Shown: positions 60,762 to 64,000 of the stretch, in pieces
Layout: each line of letters begins with the position of its first letter
Numbering within the stretch: position 1 is the first letter of the stretch
Assembly: GCA_934352055.1 (NCBI GenBank)
Contig: CAKRJY010000004.1
Location: forward strand, 1 to 64,000
Direction: 5' to 3'
From: an uncultured Lachnospiraceae bacterium
GTDB lineage: Bacteria; Bacillota; Clostridia; Lachnospirales; Lachnospiraceae
DNA length: 64,000 bases
Notes under the pieces: model-generated
Told to the model about the DNA's origin: nothing
Database searches by the model: none
What the model saw: the letters and a program-made list of their open reading frames with translations, nothing else
Translations under genes and position numbers: made by a program

Positions 60762-61478
60762 ATGTTACAGATAGCCGTCATTGAAGATGAGGTGGTAGAC
60801 CAGAAAATTCTGACCTCTCAACTCGATCGATTTTTTACAGAAGAAGATCCTACGACATATCAGATCAGTTACTATGAGCGCGGAAGCCAATTTCTGCAAT
60901 CCTATCAGGGACAATTTGATCTGCTCTTTTTTGATATTCAGATGCCAGGTGAAAATGGAATGGATATCGCAGAGAAGCTGCGTAAGATAGACGAGGGTGT
61001 TCCTATCATCTTTGTGACCAGCATGGCGCAATATGCCGTGCGTGGTTACTGTGTCAGTGCCATCGGCTTTCTGGTCAAACCGGTGAAATATTATGATTTC
61101 TACCTGCAAATGCAGCGTGCCATCAAAGTAATACAAAATAAGAAAGATCACTACCTGACCCTTTCCACAAAGTCCGGTCTCCACCGGCTGTCAGTTGCCG
61201 ATCTCTATTATATAGAAAGTCAGGGGCACAATCTGATCTACCATACGGCAAATGACATCTATCAGATCCGTGGCAGGATCTCGGATGCCCAGACCACCCT
61301 TGCCGACTGGCATTTCATCCGTTGCAATAATGGCTATCTGGTCAATCCCAAAGCCATCCGCACGGTAAAAGGCTATGACATTACCCTGATCAACGATCAG
61401 ATTATCCCTATCAGCCATCCACGGCGCAAAGAAGTCTTAGAACAGTTAAACCTTTGGTTAGGAGGAGGAAACACATGA
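60762..61478 (+). CDS. LytTR-type response regulator
   Basis: A 238-residue regulator. The receiver domain (about 1-115) keeps EDEVVDQ at the start, the phosphate-accepting Asp in LLFFDIQMPGENG (about 55), VTSM and the Lys in VKPVKYYD (about 106). The LytTR DNA-binding domain is at about 140-235, with the motif YYIESQGHNLIYHT (about 150-163). It is of the AgrA/ComE kind. It overlaps the GHKL sensor gene by four bases (ATGA) and diverges from the CydDC-like operon. Likely targets are this locus and the neighbouring transporter or GH3 gene. Confidence 0.9.
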   Translation: MLQIAVIEDEVVDQKILTSQLDRFFTEEDPTTYQISYYERGSQFLQSYQGQFDLLFFDIQMPGENGMDIAEKLRKIDEGVPIIFVTSMAQYAVRGYCVSAIGFLVKPVKYYDFYLQMQRAIKVIQNKKDHYLTLSTKSGLHRLSVADLYYIESQGHNLIYHTANDIYQIRGRISDAQTTLADWHFIRCNNGYLVNPKAIRTVKGYDITLINDQIIPISHPRRKEVLEQLNLWLGGGNT

Positions 61479-62773
61479 CAATCCCGCAAGAATTATTTGG
61501 TCTTTTTCTCTTGCATGAATTCTGGATCGAATTACTGCTTTTCTCTCTCCTATTCATCCGCACACTGAAAAAACGTTCTCATTTTTCCATGCGCTTTGCC
61601 GGTATGCTGCTCCTTGGCTTTGCCATATCTTCCTATTGGAACTATCCGCTTTCCCGCATTTTATGGTTAAATTTTATCCGCTACGGCCTGCTTTTCTTCC
61701 TGCTTTTTCTCCTCATCTGGGTCTGTTACCAGTGCACGGTGGGAACGGCACTCTTTTGTGCTATGGCAAGTTATGCAGCGCAGCACTTTTTTTACAAATG
61801 CTACAGCATTACCCACTCCTTTTTCCCAGCAAGCGACACGACTTCCATTTTGGAATGGTTCCTACACTATCTTCTGGTTCTCTCTGTCATACTGGCACTT
61901 TTACATCTTATGCTCAAGCGCCAGATGCCCCAGAATATATCCGACCACTTCCATAGCAACCGACATATTCCCCTGTGTGTCGCCCTGCTCTTATCCTGTG
62001 TCATCTTTAGCAGTCTTGTGATCCACTATGCCCAGAACACACCACAGATCATCCTAAACCTCAGCTATCTATATGATGCGCTCTCTTGTCTTTTAATCCT
62101 CTATCTCCTGTTTGGACAGTTCCAGTTAGACCAGACCATACAGGAAAAAGAAGTGATCACACAACTAATGCAGCAGGAGCATTCCAAATTTACGCAGAAC
62201 CAGGAAACCATTGATCTGATCAACTTGAAATGTCACGATATGCGCCACCTGCTGCGCAGATTAGAAAGTGAAAATCGAAACGCAACCCCGGAGGAAATCG
62301 CCTCGCTGCAAAATCTCATCTCCCTATATGACTTTAATGTCGATACCGGAAATGCTGTACTCAACCTCATTCTTGCCGATAAGAACCCAATCTGTCAGGC
62401 AGCCCAGATCCGTCTGCATTGTATCGCAGATGCCTCTGCCCTGTCCTTTATGAACGAAAATGACCTTTACTCTCTCTTTTCCAATGCGATCGAAAATGCC
62501 ATTACCGCGGTTACACAGATCAAAGAACCGGAAAAACGGACCATATCCTTAAATATCCATCAGGCGATGGGCTTTGTATCTATTTGCATGGAAAACTACT
62601 ACACGGGAGAGATTCGTCTTTCCCATGGACTTCCTCAGACTTCTACACATGATGAAGCCTACCATGGATATGGAGTCAAGAGTATGCAATACATTGTAGA
62701 AAAATATCACGGCACCCTGCAGATCAAAACAGATCAAAATATCTTTACCCTGAATATCCTTCTGCCAATCTAG
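61475..62773 (+). CDS. Membrane-bound GHKL sensor histidine kinase
   Basis: A 432-residue AgrC-like kinase, from ATG 61475 (GGAGGAGG just upstream). Six hydrophobic segments fill about 8-215. The phospho-accepting region is NLKCHDMRHLLRRL (about 255-268). The GHKL ATP-binding domain has NDLYSLFSNAIENAITAV (N-box, about 327-344) and GYGVKSMQYIVEKYHGTL (G-box, about 400-417). It would sense a peptide or membrane signal and pass it to the LytTR regulator. No small pheromone-like ORF or AgrB-like protease is seen next to it. Confidence 0.88.
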   Translation: MTIPQELFGLFLLHEFWIELLLFSLLFIRTLKKRSHFSMRFAGMLLLGFAISSYWNYPLSRILWLNFIRYGLLFFLLFLLIWVCYQCTVGTALFCAMASYAAQHFFYKCYSITHSFFPASDTTSILEWFLHYLLVLSVILALLHLMLKRQMPQNISDHFHSNRHIPLCVALLLSCVIFSSLVIHYAQNTPQIILNLSYLYDALSCLLILYLLFGQFQLDQTIQEKEVITQLMQQEHSKFTQNQETIDLINLKCHDMRHLLRRLESENRNATPEEIASLQNLISLYDFNVDTGNAVLNLILADKNPICQAAQIRLHCIADASALSFMNENDLYSLFSNAIENAITAVTQIKEPEKRTISLNIHQAMGFVSICMENYYTGEIRLSHGLPQTSTHDEAYHGYGVKSMQYIVEKYHGTLQIKTDQNIFTLNILLPI

Positions 62774-62810
62774 GTCGTTATCCCCTAAGTTTATGCCACT
62801 TGCCTTGTGA

Positions 62811-62851
62811 CCTCCTCTTTCCTTTTATATGGTAAAAGAAAAAAGAGGAGG
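62811..62851 (+). promoter_or_regulatory. Hairpin that pairs with the GH3 ribosome binding site
   Basis: CCTCCTCTTT (62811-62820), then a small internal loop and TTTTA, loop TATGG, TAAAA, internal loop, AAAGAGGAGG (62842-62851). The right arm contains the AGGAGG site of the GH3 gene. There is no T-tract on the plus strand, so it is not a good terminator. If the stem forms, translation would be blocked until it is opened. Confidence 0.6.
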
Positions 62852-62861
62852 TATGATAGGT

Positions 62862-64000
62862 ATGTTGACTATCAACATGGAAGACGTATACAATGTGCTC
62901 GATCTGTGCAAGCCATATCTTATCGCTATGGCGGTATTTCTTGTGACAGCCATCCTATGCTGCATCTGTGTACGCAAATTAGCAAAGCCCAAACGGGCGC
63001 TGATACGAAAGGAAAGTTGGCTGGTGGTTCTGGCTTCCTTCGTTGTTATTTTAAATATGATCTATTACGGACCACTGTCTAATATGCTCTCTCTGGTAAG
63101 TACAAAATATGAGATCAGCCAGGAAACCGCCGAAAATGCAACACAGTTGTGTGAAGATGTATCCGCAGAGGGCATCGTTTTATTAAAGAACGATGATGGG
63201 GGTCTGCCATTATCCGCCAAGACGAAACTGAATGTATTTGGCTGGGCATCTACCAACCCGTGCTATGGTGGTACAGGCTCCGGTTCCCTTTCCGATACCT
63301 ACGAAAAGGTTTCCCTTTTGGATGGACTGAAAAATGCCGGTTTTGACACCAACGATGAACTTTCATCTTTTTATACGTCATATTGTGACAAGCGACCGGA
63401 CATGAATACGCTCATCCAGGATTGGACACTCCCGGAACCGCCGCTTGCGGACTATAGCGACGAACTTCTTGCAGATGCCAAGACCTATTCCGACACGGCA
63501 CTGGTCGTTCTTACCCGTATCGGTGGCGAGGGTGCCGATATTCCGGTAAACTTAAACAGCGATAATATTACTTTTGAAAACAACTCCGAAGATTATCTGG
63601 ATTTTCCGGACGGCAGCCATTACCTGGAACTCAGCCAGACAGAAAAAGATATGTTAGATTATGTCTGTGACAATTTTTCCAATGTCCTTGTCGTCTATAA
63701 CGGTGCAAATACCATGGAACTGGACTTTGTCAACCAGTATCCATCCATCAAGTCTTGTATCTGGTGTCCGGGTGCCGGACAATCCGGCTTTAATGCCTTA
63801 GGACAGATCCTTTCCGGTAAGATCAATCCTTCCGGCAAGACAAGCGATATTTTTGTCAAAGATCTGATGAACACACCAACGGCAAACAATTACGGCACCG
63901 GGGATTTTGCCTATGATAATATGGATGACTATGGCAACAAATCAGGTGACACTGTGACCCCTGTGCATTTTACCAATTATGTAGAAGGTATTTATGTCGG
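62862..64000 (+). CDS. Glycoside hydrolase family 3 enzyme, membrane-anchored, domain order reversed (3' partial)
   Basis: The start at ATG 62862 is preferred (AGGAGG 8-10 bases upstream). An in-frame ATG at 62853 would be too close to that site. The frame stays open to the window end (379 residues read). Two membrane segments at about 19-39 and 50-68 precede the enzyme. Then comes a GH3 C-terminal-type domain: SAEGIVLLKNDDGGLPL (about 101-117), NVFGWAST and GGTGSGS (about 124-142), and VWCPGAG-like CIWCPGAGQSG. It ends at NYVEGIYVG. The TIM-barrel part normally stands first in GH3, so here the order is reversed. Likely a beta-glucosidase or beta-xylosidase acting at the outer face. Confidence 0.8.
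   Translation, partial: MLTINMEDVYNVLDLCKPYLIAMAVFLVTAILCCICVRKLAKPKRALIRKESWLVVLASFVVILNMIYYGPLSNMLSLVSTKYEISQETAENATQLCEDVSAEGIVLLKNDDGGLPLSAKTKLNVFGWASTNPCYGGTGSGSLSDTYEKVSLLDGLKNAGFDTNDELSSFYTSYCDKRPDMNTLIQDWTLPEPPLADYSDELLADAKTYSDTALVVLTRIGGEGADIPVNLNSDNITFENNSEDYLDFPDGSHYLELSQTEKDMLDYVCDNFSNVLVVYNGANTMELDFVNQYPSIKSCIWCPGAGQSGFNALGQILSGKINPSGKTSDIFVKDLMNTPTANNYGTGDFAYDNMDDYGNKSGDTVTPVHFTNYVEGIYV

Overview
The window looks like a chromosomal stretch of a low-to-mid GC Gram-positive anaerobe of the class Clostridia, most likely a motile member of the Lachnospiraceae. This is an inference from gene content: WhiA/RapZ/Crh-like/HPrK, a UPF0735 ACT protein, type III glutamine synthetase, class II fructose-bisphosphate aldolase, an FMN riboswitch driving an ECF riboflavin transporter, FtsEX beside an S41 protease, a YjfB motility-type protein, and strong TTGACA-17-TATAAT promoters. 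Almost everything from the left edge to about 49 kb is on the minus strand, as expected for one replichore. No prophage, insertion sequence, CRISPR array or integrase was seen.

Layout. 1-585: three tandem strong promoters pointing left off the window (probably a stable-RNA/rRNA operon beyond the edge) behind two tRNA-Ser genes. 586-5916: a translation-fidelity operon (YcxB-like protein, tsaE, tsaB, rimI, RNase Z, a membrane-anchored unknown, tsaD, ispD). 6074-7040: ribU under an FMN riboswitch with its own terminator. 7117-20448: tex, a HExxH protein, a DUF2752 protein, a COG2509 flavoprotein, glpK, ACT protein plus hom, prfB with its programmed frameshift, ftsE-ftsX-S41 protease and a CdaR-like regulator. 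20449-21170: a 720-base non-coding region with a cluster of DnaA-box-like 9-mers and a structured RNA that resembles 6S RNA. 21171-31843: an SH3/NlpC-P60 wall hydrolase, trxB, yjfB-like, ridA, a CvfB-like S1 protein, acyl-ACP thioesterase, class A PBP, YigZ, tRNA-Gln and glnN. 31991-43133: fba, lipid kinase, a Crh-like HPr without the catalytic histidine, whiA, rapZ, murB, M18 aminopeptidase, hprK, uvrC and ftsH. 43256-49005: a polar amino-acid ABC transporter, CorA, a chemotaxis receptor and endonuclease IV. 49181-64000: two MATE exporters, an unknown with a sigma-28-like promoter, TrmO, a GGDEF-EAL protein, an NSS symporter, a YgbA-like protein, a CydDC-like exporter pair, and a LytTR/GHKL two-component pair followed by a membrane-anchored GH3 enzyme cut by the window end.

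How the genes work together. TsaB/D/E and TrmO act successively on the same tRNA base (t6A37, then m6t6A37), with RNase Z in the same operon maturing tRNA 3' ends. HPrK and the Crh-like HPr are the two halves of Gram-positive carbon-catabolite sensing, near fba and glpK. FtsEX, the S41 protease, the NlpC/P60 hydrolase, MurB and the class A PBP form a cell-wall growth set. YjfB-like, the chemotaxis receptor and the EAL protein point to a motile cell. From about 57 kb on the DNA looks richer in G+C than the rest (judged by eye), so the CydDC-like / LytTR-GHKL / GH3 block may have a different history.

The items most worth a second look are the Crh-like HPr next to the hprK region, the 6S-like RNA beside a DnaA-box cluster, the GH3 enzyme with reversed domain order behind a hairpin that would hide its ribosome binding site, and RNase Z inside the t6A operon. 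No wholly new system could be shown from sequence alone.
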